A stretch of DNA of 64,000 bases from a bacterium (GTDB lineage Bacteria; Electryoneota; RPQS01), in contig JABWCQ010000002.1 of the NCBI GenBank assembly GCA_013360195.1, positions 312,932 through 376,931 on the forward strand, written 5' to 3'. Below, in pieces: positions 47,081-55,800 of this stretch. Below the pieces are notes generated by a model. It ran no database searches. It saw only the letters and a program-made list of their open reading frames with translations, and was not told the origin of the DNA. The position numbers and the translations under genes are program-made. Every line of letters begins with the position of its first letter. Position 1 is the stretch's first letter.

Positions 47081-48853
47081 TTGAAAACAAAATCAAAAAT
47101 TGCTGCTCTTCGCAATCAACTGCGATCCAGTGGGATACAGGCCTATCTTGTCCCAAGCTCAGATCCTCACAACAGTGAATATATTCCTACCCGATGGCAA
47201 CGTCGAGCCTTTATTTCCGGTTTCACCGGCTCCGCCGGAGAGGCCTGCGTCACTCTGACAGACGCGTCACTTTGGACGGATTCACGCTATTTCCTGCAAG
47301 CTGAGCGAGAACTTGCAGGATCCGGTATGAGACTTCAAAAGATTGGCCTGGCTGGCACTCCAAGCCTCGTTGAATGGCTGGCAAGTCACTTGCCTAAGGG
47401 TTCGAAAGTCGGAGTAAACCCTCAAGTAATTACTCACCAACGTTACGTTACCCTGCAGAAAGAACTTTCAGATAGAGGCCTGCAGTTGGTATTGGTGAAG
47501 CAGGACCTTGTTGACGCAGTTTGGCCGGACAAGCCCGCCCTCTCCCTGTCCAAACTCGAAACCCATGATATCAAGTACGCCGGCGAATCGGTCGCATCCA
47601 AGCTAAAGAAGGTGCGAAGCGAAATGAAGTCACAAGGCGCAACTGCACATGTACTAAATGAATTGGACGCCATCGCTTGGCTGTTCAATCTCCGAGGTCG
47701 GGATGTCGACTTCAATCCGGTTTTTGTATCGTATGCAATCATAAAGGAAAAGTCCGCGCATCTTTTTGTGGACCTGCGCAAGGTAACGCCGGACGTAAAG
47801 CGGTCACTCGGCAAGCACGTCAAAATTCATCGATACGACGCATTCGGCAACGTACTAAAAGGGCTTGCCAAATCCAGAGGCAAGACTTGGGTTCACGATG
47901 CAACGGCATCCCAGTGGATTTTTGCCCAGCTTGGGAAGTCAAACTTGATTACGGAGCGGTCGCCGATCACTTTGTTGAAGGCAATGAAATCCTTCAAGCA
48001 AATTCGTGGCATGACCGCAGCCCATGTACGGGACGGTGTCGCGATGGTTAAATTCTTGTCCTGGCTTGATGAGAACATCGGGAAAATTCCGATGAGCGAG
48101 CTGTCACTTGAAGTGGAACTCGAAAGAGCACGCTGTGCCAGTTCGCTTTATAGGGGCCCGAGCTTTTCGCCAATTATTGGTTATGCCGGCAACGGAGCGG
48201 TGGTCCATTATCGCGCTGTCCAGGCCACAAGCAGACAGGTTAAGGCTAAAGGGCTTATGGTCATTGATTCGGGTGGGCAATATCCGGACGGAACTACGGA
48301 CATAACCCGGACGATTTGCTGCGGAACTCCGACTCGGATGCAAAAGGAGCATTTCACACGTGTTCTCAAGGGCCACATAGCGGTCGCGACAACACCGTTT
48401 CCAATCGGTACACGTGGACCACAGCTTGAAGTGCTTGCCAAACGAGCATTATGGATGGCAGGACTGAATTACTTACATGGAACAGGGCACGGTGTTGGTC
48501 ACTATTTGTGCGTTCATGAGGGACCGGCATCATTAGCTCCCAGATTCCCCAATGATGTCTTGATGCCAGGAATGGTTCTGTCAAATGAACCGGGTTACTA
48601 CCGCGACGGTGAATACGGTATCCGGATCGAAAATCTGGTTTACGTGACAGTGGACAAGGACAGACCCGGGTTTTACAAGTTTGAGAACCTGACGCTTTGT
48701 CCTATTGACACACGATTAATTGATGTCACTCTTCTTACGACTGGCGAGAGGCTTTACATCAATCAGTATCATGCCAGGGTGCGTAATGCTATAGGGTCAA
48801 AGGTCAAAGGAAAAACAAAGCTCTGGCTATACAGAATGACTCGGCCGATTTAG
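47081..48853 (+). CDS. Xaa-Pro aminopeptidase (M24B, long AmpP/XPNPEP1 type)
   Basis: 590 residues from TTG 47081, chosen because AGGAGGAA sits 5 bp before it; the frame is open to 47060. Two N-terminal pseudo-creatinase domains (1-155 and 160-310) are followed by the M24 pita-bread domain. Metal ligands: two Asp in VIDSGGQYPDGTTDITRT, His in LHGTGHGVGHYL, and two Glu in LSNEPGYY and GIRIENLVYV. It removes an N-terminal residue ahead of proline, in the cytoplasm (no signal peptide), fitting peptide utilisation. It ends at the terminator shared with the methyltransferase 3' end. Confidence 0.95.
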   Translation: MKTKSKIAALRNQLRSSGIQAYLVPSSDPHNSEYIPTRWQRRAFISGFTGSAGEACVTLTDASLWTDSRYFLQAERELAGSGMRLQKIGLAGTPSLVEWLASHLPKGSKVGVNPQVITHQRYVTLQKELSDRGLQLVLVKQDLVDAVWPDKPALSLSKLETHDIKYAGESVASKLKKVRSEMKSQGATAHVLNELDAIAWLFNLRGRDVDFNPVFVSYAIIKEKSAHLFVDLRKVTPDVKRSLGKHVKIHRYDAFGNVLKGLAKSRGKTWVHDATASQWIFAQLGKSNLITERSPITLLKAMKSFKQIRGMTAAHVRDGVAMVKFLSWLDENIGKIPMSELSLEVELERARCASSLYRGPSFSPIIGYAGNGAVVHYRAVQATSRQVKAKGLMVIDSGGQYPDGTTDITRTICCGTPTRMQKEHFTRVLKGHIAVATTPFPIGTRGPQLEVLAKRALWMAGLNYLHGTGHGVGHYLCVHEGPASLAPRFPNDVLMPGMVLSNEPGYYRDGEYGIRIENLVYVTVDKDRPGFYKFENLTLCPIDTRLIDVTLLTTGERLYINQYHARVRNAIGSKVKGKTKLWLYRMTRPI

Positions 48854-48878
48854 TCCTGTTCAATACACCGAGACCATA

Positions 48879-48909
48879 GCGGAGCCTAAGAAGGTTCCGC
48901 TTTCTTTTT
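48879..48909 (+). terminator. terminator of the Xaa-Pro aminopeptidase gene
   Basis: Stem GCGGAGCC (48879-48886) / GGTTCCGC (48893-48900) with one wobble, 6-nt loop, followed by TTTCTTTTT. It overlaps the 3' end of the convergent methyltransferase gene (stop at 48886). Confidence 0.75.
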
Positions 48910-49542
48910 GAAAAACACAACACGATTGGTGACGATTTCTAATTCAAGATTGAATTGTCGCGCTATCCAAGTGAAAGTCTTGTTTGAATAGAAACTCACA
49001 TGAGTCGGGTCCTGAATGTACCACCAATTCGCAAAATCTGTTTCTCGCGTTTGCATCATGGTCATGACGGCAAGAAGGCCAGCAGGTCGCACACACTTGG
49101 CCATCTTTTGCCAGTCTTCGAACGGGAACCTGAAATGCTCGACCGTTTCGGCACAAGTTACCCCATCGTACTCGTTCAATAGAACACTTTTGTCGGGCTC
49201 GAAATGGGGGTCGTACAGCTTGACAACATAACCTCTTGCTTGCAGTAAACCTGCCATTACTGGTTTCGGCCCGCTGCCAAAATCGAGGACCGTTGACCCC
49301 CTTTCGAGCCGTGCAACAAAGGGCGAAATTAACTGCTCCAAGAAATTGAGGTAACCCTGATCCTCTAGTGAATTACGATGAAGTAGGTATCTTTGCCGCT
49401 CTTGCTCGGTCGTCAGGTGATAATCGGGATTGACAAACACCAAATCGCACTCTTCACAGCGACAAAGTCGGCGCGCAGAAAACGCTCCAAGATATTGAAT
49501 TATAGTAGATTGGCATAGCGGACAAGTCACGGTAGTTGGCAT
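48886..49542 (-). CDS. class I SAM-dependent methyltransferase with N-terminal zinc ribbon
   Basis: 218 residues. The N-terminus has two CxxC pairs (CPLC at 7-10 and CRCEEC around 28-33), a small zinc ribbon. The Rossmann methyltransferase follows: motif I VLDFGSGPKPVMAGLLQARG (about 85-104), GVTCAETVEHF (motif IV area) and a C-terminal WWYIQDPTHVSFYS block. Similar proteins (Methyltransf_23 with Zn ribbon) modify sugars, lipids or proteins, and the substrate here is unknown. Alone on the minus strand; ATG at 49542 with AAGAAGAT upstream. Confidence 0.88.
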   Translation of the reverse strand: MPTTVTCPLCQSTIIQYLGAFSARRLCRCEECDLVFVNPDYHLTTEQERQRYLLHRNSLEDQGYLNFLEQLISPFVARLERGSTVLDFGSGPKPVMAGLLQARGYVVKLYDPHFEPDKSVLLNEYDGVTCAETVEHFRFPFEDWQKMAKCVRPAGLLAVMTMMQTRETDFANWWYIQDPTHVSFYSNKTFTWIARQFNLELEIVTNRVVFFKKKAEPS

Positions 49543-49549
49543 ATCTTCT

Positions 49550-49579
49550 TAAATACAAACAGGCACTCGATAGTGCCTG
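49550..49579 (-). terminator. terminator of tRNA-Gly
   Basis: A perfect 8-bp stem CAGGCACT (49560-49567) / AGTGCCTG (49572-49579), loop CGAT, followed on the minus strand by TTTGTATTT. It begins 7 bp after the tRNA 3' end. Confidence 0.75.
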
Positions 49580-49585
49580 CAAAAC

Positions 49586-49660
49586 TGGAGCGGATGACGG
49601 GGCTCGAACCCGCAACAGCTGGCTTGGGAAGCCAGTACTCTACCATTGAGTTACATCCGC
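49586..49660 (-). tRNA. tRNA-Gly (anticodon TCC) with encoded CCA
   Basis: Minus strand begins GCGGATGTAACTCAATGGTA. Anticodon stem CTGGC / GCCAG around TTCCCAA gives TCC. T arm GCGGG-TTCGAGC-CCCGT, acceptor CATCCGC, discriminator T, then CCA encoded in the DNA, unlike the three other tRNA genes here. Confidence 0.95.
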
Positions 49661-49670
49661 AGTTAACACA

Positions 49671-49698
49671 AATGTATACAATTTCAATTGATTGTCAA
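49671..49698 (-). promoter_or_regulatory. promoter of tRNA-Gly
   Basis: On the minus strand: consensus -35 TTGACA (49698-49693), 16-bp spacer, -10 TACATT (49676-49671). Confidence 0.6.
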
Positions 49699-49900
49699 GT
49701 CAGTAGAAAACGTGAAATCTTCTCTATACTCAAAATGAAGTAAGATCTACGCACAGAAAAATCACAGAACTCCTAGGTGTCCGGAGTGAAACTGATGAAT
49801 TGGTCCCTGAGATTGCCCAGCAAATCGATCCAATTGATCCAGATTACTGACACAACAAGCACAAAGTGCAGAAGCACAAGAAATAGAAAAGGAGTTCCTG

Positions 49901-50329
49901 ATGAAGGTAATACCGTTAATGGCAATCCTGATCATGGCAATTGGCTGTTCACATGATTTTGGCGCGAACCCTCAACTTCCGGCAACAGCAAATGAAGCGA
50001 CCTGGAAAGTGTCGCCGGATGTTGCCGACGAACAGCCTGTCACTGACATTGAACCAGAGTTGCCACTTTGCGAAGTCGAGCGTTTCGGCTATATCAAGCT
50101 GTCAACTCCATCACTTTACCCCGTGCGCTGCAGAATTGGAGGCAATCTTACTGTGACCGTACGGCCTGGACGAACTACACAAGTCCAAGCATCGATGGGC
50201 ACCCAGAGCCTTGAGTGGTGGCCAACTGAGACCAGTCACTATACGACCAGCGTAATAGTAAGTGTGTGTAAATCCGTCGAGTCAGCATTTGATCCTGCAC
50301 ATCCGTGCGAGTACCGGCACGCACAGTAA
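49901..50329 (+). CDS. small predicted lipoprotein, function unknown
   Basis: 142 residues. N-terminus MKVIPLMAILIMAIGC is a lipoprotein signal, with Cys16 as the likely lipidated residue. The rest is Pro- and acidic-rich to about 60, then a beta-rich segment (FGYIKLSTPSLYPVRC, NLTVTVRPGRTTQVQ, SLEWWPTE) that loosely recalls PEGA-type domains. AAAAGGAGTTCCTG immediately precedes the ATG. Single gene with its own terminator. I do not recognise it further. Confidence 0.72.
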   Translation: MKVIPLMAILIMAIGCSHDFGANPQLPATANEATWKVSPDVADEQPVTDIEPELPLCEVERFGYIKLSTPSLYPVRCRIGGNLTVTVRPGRTTQVQASMGTQSLEWWPTETSHYTTSVIVSVCKSVESAFDPAHPCEYRHAQ

Positions 50330-50349
50330 TCCCGTTCCATAGTGAATTC

Positions 50350-50384
50350 AACGAAGGCGGCTTGGTGTCGCCTTCGTTTTTATT
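50350..50384 (+). terminator. terminator between lipoprotein gene and S9 peptidase
   Basis: A perfect 10-bp stem AACGAAGGCG (50350-50359) / CGCCTTCGTT (50369-50378), loop of 9, followed by TTTATT. Also reachable from the minus strand, where it ends the hsp20-to-S9 operon. Confidence 0.85.
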
Positions 50385-52239
50385 CTGGCTTTACTGAAAC
50401 ATATTTCTTCAAGAACTCAGTGGCTTTCGAGTAAGCCAGAATTCTATTTTGGGTTTTGGCAAGTCCATGTCCTTCATCTTCGAACAACAGGTATTCTACA
50501 ATTCCGCCACGATCGCGAATCGCCTTGACCATTTGGTCCGCCTCGGATTGCGGAACTCTTGGATCGTTCGCACCCTGAATCACGAATAAAGGAGCTTTAA
50601 TTTTGTCAACGTGATTCAGAGGAGAAATTGACTCAAGAAATGCGCGATCAGAAGACAATGATCCGTACTCTGCTTCACGAAGTGCTCTCCGGTATTTGCC
50701 GGTATTCTCAAGAAATGTTACGAAGTTTGATATACCGACAACATCAATTCCGGCGGCAAACAAGTCGGGGTACATCGTCAATCCAGCTAACACCATAAAC
50801 CCTCCGTAGCTGCCACCATACAGGACAATTCTGCTTCCGTCAATGTCCTTCCTCCCTTTCAACCACTTTGCGGCGTACTCGATATCACGCACGGAATCCA
50901 TGCGTTTTTGCACATCATCTAGCGTTAAGTAGGTCCGGCCGTAACCTGATGATCCTCTCACATTCGGTTCAAGTATCGCAAATCCATTGTGAAGCCAGTA
51001 TTGAAACAGGCCTGAGAGATCAGGTCGTGCTTGAGATTCCGGTCCTCCATGTATCGCAATTATGACCGGTGCTTTACCAGCATCGCCAACGGGACTATAG
51101 AAGTAGGCTGGAATCTTGCGACCATCAAATGTCTCATACTCGACAGTTTCAGGGGCAACAAAAAGTGATAACGGGACACCGCCAGTCGCGGACGACGTCA
51201 GCTGATATAGTCTGTCCGTAAGCGGTTCATAGATCCATATGTCGAACGGCTTGGTTGCGTTTCCAAAAGTCACTGCCAGTCTGGTGCCATCTGGTGAAAA
51301 GGTCAAACCTTGTATGATCCCTTCTGGAAAACGATATCCTTGCACTCTGCGGTCTTTCGCTATCGAATAGTAATTAAATCTGGAATAGCCGTTGTCATTG
51401 GTAATGAACGCATACCCGGAACCATCAGGTGCGACTGAAAGTATCTCAATCTCCGCGTCCGGTGTCTCAAACCAAGTCCACTGCTTCGACTCAAGGTTGT
51501 ACGAAGTTATACCGGCATACTCACGCCCCTTGTTGCTAATGCAGAAGATATTCTTCCCCGCATGATCAAAGTGCGGATGGCTGTAAAGTTCATTTCCTGT
51601 ATGCTGTGTGATGTTATCGACCGAATTCGACACCCTGTCCCAAACAAGCAGATCTGTGTTAACATTCGAGTAGTCGACGGTCATCAGAAGGAACCTACCG
51701 TCAGCAGAATAGCGTTTTGCTGAAATGTGCCCTCCCCCATCGTAAATCAGTCGTGGTTCAGCCTCGGCAAGATGGTGCTCATACACATCGAAGTCAACAC
51801 CATTCCTCTTATTCGTCGCATAGCAGAAAACTGAACCATCATTAGACCAACTCCCGAAACGGTATATTGCCTCGTCTTCTTGAACAAGGGGCACTAATGG
51901 CGACTGGCCGGGATTCAACAAGTAAAGTTTCGATTTCTCACTGCCGCCCCGCGCAGCAGAAACGATCATCTGTGTCGCGTTCACTGGCGACCACCAAACA
52001 CCATCAACGCCATCTTCTTCAAAAGTCAACTGATTGATTGGCCCAGGACGATCAAAACTCCGCCAAACTTGCGGCTGGCCACTGATGTTCGTAATATATG
52101 CGACCTCGGTGCCGGACGGACTGAATGTGGCGCGAGTGGCTGTTTGAATATTCAAGAACTGCGAAACAGTGTAGTCCTGACAGAACGCGTTTGTGGCCCC
52201 CAGAACGATGCAAGTAATAATCAATTTGGAGAGTTTCAT
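50380..52239 (-). CDS. secreted S9-family (prolyl oligopeptidase/dipeptidyl-peptidase type) serine peptidase
   Basis: 619 residues. Signal peptide at 1-20 (LIITCIVLGATNAFC). TolB-like beta-propeller about 25-360 with repeats such as SPSGTEVAYIT, SPDGTRLAVTFG. Alpha/beta-hydrolase domain about 370-619 with Ser477 in YGGSYGGFMVL, Asp559 in GANDPRVP and His591 in DEGHGLA. HGGPESQARP (397-406) forms the oxyanion region. It cleaves short peptides, probably after or before proline, outside the cytoplasm. The ATG overlaps the coaE stop (ATGA), and the gene is last in the operon. Confidence 0.94.
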   Translation of the reverse strand: MKLSKLIITCIVLGATNAFCQDYTVSQFLNIQTATRATFSPSGTEVAYITNISGQPQVWRSFDRPGPINQLTFEEDGVDGVWWSPVNATQMIVSAARGGSEKSKLYLLNPGQSPLVPLVQEDEAIYRFGSWSNDGSVFCYATNKRNGVDFDVYEHHLAEAEPRLIYDGGGHISAKRYSADGRFLLMTVDYSNVNTDLLVWDRVSNSVDNITQHTGNELYSHPHFDHAGKNIFCISNKGREYAGITSYNLESKQWTWFETPDAEIEILSVAPDGSGYAFITNDNGYSRFNYYSIAKDRRVQGYRFPEGIIQGLTFSPDGTRLAVTFGNATKPFDIWIYEPLTDRLYQLTSSATGGVPLSLFVAPETVEYETFDGRKIPAYFYSPVGDAGKAPVIIAIHGGPESQARPDLSGLFQYWLHNGFAILEPNVRGSSGYGRTYLTLDDVQKRMDSVRDIEYAAKWLKGRKDIDGSRIVLYGGSYGGFMVLAGLTMYPDLFAAGIDVVGISNFVTFLENTGKYRRALREAEYGSLSSDRAFLESISPLNHVDKIKAPLFVIQGANDPRVPQSEADQMVKAIRDRGGIVEYLLFEDEGHGLAKTQNRILAYSKATEFLKKYVSVKPE

Positions 52240-52832
52240 GCCGTCAACGGTAAAATGTTATCGTACCACACACGCTCAACCTGCCTCATAAGGTTTTCGC
52301 GCGAATCATTATTCTCAATAAGGACATCGGCAAACATAATTTTTCCAATCATGGACGCTTGCAGACTCATTCTTCGCAAGATGTCGTCCCTTGAAAACTT
52401 CTCGCCGATGCGGCTCATAACCAACTCATGGTCAGCCAATACGCCTATTGTCAAATCAAACTCCCGTTCAATCCCCCACTCAAAAATGAGGGCGGCATCG
52501 AAGACGATGACCCGTGAGTTTGATGATTGAAATGCTGACAACCATCTCATGTGTATGGCGGGAAAAGTCAGCTTCGTCAGCCAATCGATCATGCGTTGTT
52601 CAGCAAACACACGTTGCGCGATTCTGCCCCTGTCAAATGAGCCATCCGGCCGTAACACAGTGTCTCCAAGTACTCGCTGAATCTCAACTTTAACAGAAGG
52701 GTCATTTTCAACAACCTCTCGACCAAGTTCGTCGCCCGAGACGATTTCAGCTCCATAATTTTCAAGCAATGATGCAACGGTCGATTTTCCGCTGCCAATG
52801 CCTCCGGCGAGTCCGACTGATATCTTCTTCAA
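52236..52832 (-). CDS. coaE: dephospho-CoA kinase
   Basis: 198 residues from TTG 52832, which overlaps the subtilase stop codon (TTGA); family length is about 195-210. P-loop GLAGGIGSGKST at about 7-18. SGDELGREVV and the LIFEWGIEREFD segment are typical of CoaE. It phosphorylates the 3'-OH of dephospho-CoA, the last step of CoA synthesis. It is a housekeeping gene embedded between two secreted-peptidase genes. The frame is open to 52937, but that stretch is the 3' end of the upstream gene and is not conserved CoaE sequence. The stop overlaps the S9 start (ATGA). Confidence 0.93.
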   Translation of the reverse strand: MKKISVGLAGGIGSGKSTVASLLENYGAEIVSGDELGREVVENDPSVKVEIQRVLGDTVLRPDGSFDRGRIAQRVFAEQRMIDWLTKLTFPAIHMRWLSAFQSSNSRVIVFDAALIFEWGIEREFDLTIGVLADHELVMSRIGEKFSRDDILRRMSLQASMIGKIMFADVLIENNDSRENLMRQVERVWYDNILPLTA

Positions 52833-55800
52833 CGTATGACTGCCAGTTTTCCCAGCTTCTCCTGCCCATTTGCTTCGATTCGATATAGGTAGATGCCAGA
52901 TGCGACGGTCTGCCCATCCTCTGTCAACAGGTCCCACTCCTCGTGTCCACTGGCACTCTTGTGCTCAAGTTTCCTTATTAGTTTGCCTTGAAGTGAGTAG
53001 ATTCTAATTGATGCATCGACAGGAAGCGCAGCAAAAAAGACACCAGTCGATCCGAATGCACCGGAACCTTTGAATGGATTTGGGTACACATAAGCATTGT
53101 CAAGGTCCTGAGCACTCTGACTAATCTGAATTGTGGTCTCTTCCAGATACCCTCCCCTTGTCGAAGCAATTGGTGCAATCTCAATGTAAACTCTATGACC
53201 GACGGCACCGACGGGATAGCGTTCATCTAACCTTACTCGAAATCGCAGCCCATCCGACGTAACCGATTGCACGGTTTGGGCATTATACGGCACATTATCC
53301 CTTCTCGGATCAATGATTCTGAACTTCGATGGTAATACAGAATCAACTTCTAGTGGCTCGGAGAAGACTATCTCTACTTCTCGCCCGACCGGAGCGTCAA
53401 CAAGTGAATGCGCCACAACATAGGGTCTTGCAACATCAATGTTCTCGATCGTGAAACTTACCCTTTTCTCGGCCTCGGGAAGAGGGGTGCCCTGAATGTC
53501 ACTTATTCGTCCCAGTTGTAATGTGTACTGGCCGGGTTCAAAAGGTGTGTCGAAAGAGAGATAGACCCTGCGAGCCCCTTCGCTGCCGGAGATAACAGAT
53601 GGCATTGTGCCGTCCAGAAGCCGCCAGTTCCCTTGCACAAACACCGATGCCCCCATTTGTTCGCTGAATTGGACAAAGACTACACTTGGACTGACTTGTA
53701 CTGCAGTGTCCTGCACCGTAGGGGGATGATTCGGAGTCAAACGAAGAACGTTTGAATACACGCTTATGGGCTGTGCAAACGAGGTATCGTAGGTCGCCAC
53801 GGCGACCTGATATTCGATATCGATGTCTGCGGCCGTCCAATCAAACGAGGTTGAGGTGGTGACACTTATTAATTCATAGGGAGCGTTACCCTCTGAGGCG
53901 TAAACTTCGTAGTGTACTGCTCCTGGAACGGCGGTCCATTCCAAATGGAGAGTCGTCTCGTCCTGCGGAATGCCTGAAAGCACAGGAGGGAAAGGTGCGT
54001 TACTCTGTGTGACAGCATCTTCAATACGAACTTGGACGTCACCATTTGATGCAAGGATTTCTGGCAGACCATTGCCATCAATATCGGCTACAGTCATCGC
54101 ACCGGCTTCCGATGGGAAACTATACCACTTAACCTCTAAACCCCCGCTTGAGTCGTTCCAATAGAATATATAATAGTCAGGATAAGATGAAATCAGAAGA
54201 TCATCACAACCATCAGAATAAACATCCGCGCACTTCACGGAGGCTGGATTGAACGACACGTTCTCATTGCCAAGGATCGCAACACTGTCTACTGCAATTA
54301 AACTGTTGTCCCCATTCGCCGCAAAAACATAGTAGTCCCAACCCGACAGAAGTCTCTGGCTTTCCGATGAAGGGCCGGTATTTGACCTGCAACCTGCTAT
54401 TAACTCTGGAACACCATCACAATTCAAGTCGCCGGCTTCAAGCCATGCCGTTGCATCATTTTGGCGCAAACGGGTCGTCCATACCGGCAGCATTTCACTT
54501 CCTGTCCACTCATTCCAAATAATATCACCATCGTAGTCTCCGTAAACAACATCAAGTCTCCCGTCGGAATCGAAGTCACCAACTGCTGAACCAGGGGGGC
54601 CCATACTATTCAGTCCTGTCGAGATGTTCGCTAATGTATCCCGAATCGTAAGTGAAAAGTCACTGCTAACACGGAATAGCGCCATCCGGGAGCTATTTCC
54701 TATGTTTGTACGGGCGAGGATATCACTTCTTCCTGATGTCGAGTCAATCACCACGTATTTACTGATGACGAATTCAGTGTAAAAGTCAGGGCTCTGAAAC
54801 ACAAGGTTGTTCAGTATGGAGCAAGAGTCTGTTTGCTCCCATATTCGCGATTCAATGCCTCGTCGCGCAGCTAGTTCGATTTTTCCATCTCCATCGGCGT
54901 CACCGATGACTTGCGGGATGTGTGGTCCGTATGTATTCTCAGTTTCCACAAATTGAGTACCATTCCATTCAAATGATTCGAGTGTGTCAACAGTGTTCAA
55001 GTTGTCAACGGGCAGAAGCCAAATCTCGAGGAAACCGTCGCAGTCGTAGTCACTAACCTGACTGCAAACAATTCCATGCGGTAAATTCGTGTCGCGAGAA
55101 TTGAAGAAATAAGGCCGTATACTATTCTCTGTAGAATTGTACGCAAAAGGTGCTGTACGCGCAAATTCTCCGATAAGATTTGTGACTTGCAGGACCGCTT
55201 GCCATTCACCCGTGTAACGGCTCTGAGATATGACTGCCACATGATCCTTGCCGACATATCCAAAGTCTTCGCGGACGGAGTCGCCGGCACTGTTTGTCAT
55301 AAGCAGCGTCGCGCGGCTGAACTGGTTGCTCCACGCGATAACTTGCTGTCCATATCCAGGTCCATCAAGGACAGTACGCGAGACGACACTGTCGATAACG
55401 GGTGGCGCATTCTGCACATACAAGTGTGCCATGTCAACCGACTGCGAGCCTGTTGTCGCGCGAACCGTCAACCGAACAACAAGCACCGTGTCCGTATTCG
55501 GTGCATTAAGTATTGCCAGAGTATCATTCGAGACTCTGGAAGAGGAACTTGTCACACGCTGCCAAGTGCGAGGATTCTCACCATATCCGGCATCAATCGT
55601 GAAGTCTGAGAAGGCAGTGCCTTTGGCATCCCCGATAATTGCAATCGTTCCTCTAACGCCAGTGTCAGTTCGAGGCAACGAAATTCTCGCCACAGCATCC
55701 GCACCAAACTGTGCGCGCTCCACGGCTCGTCGCGCGTTCACTCTACCGTTAACAGTTGAGGAGTCCCAACCCTCAATACCAATGTCCTCAGCGGTCGAAC

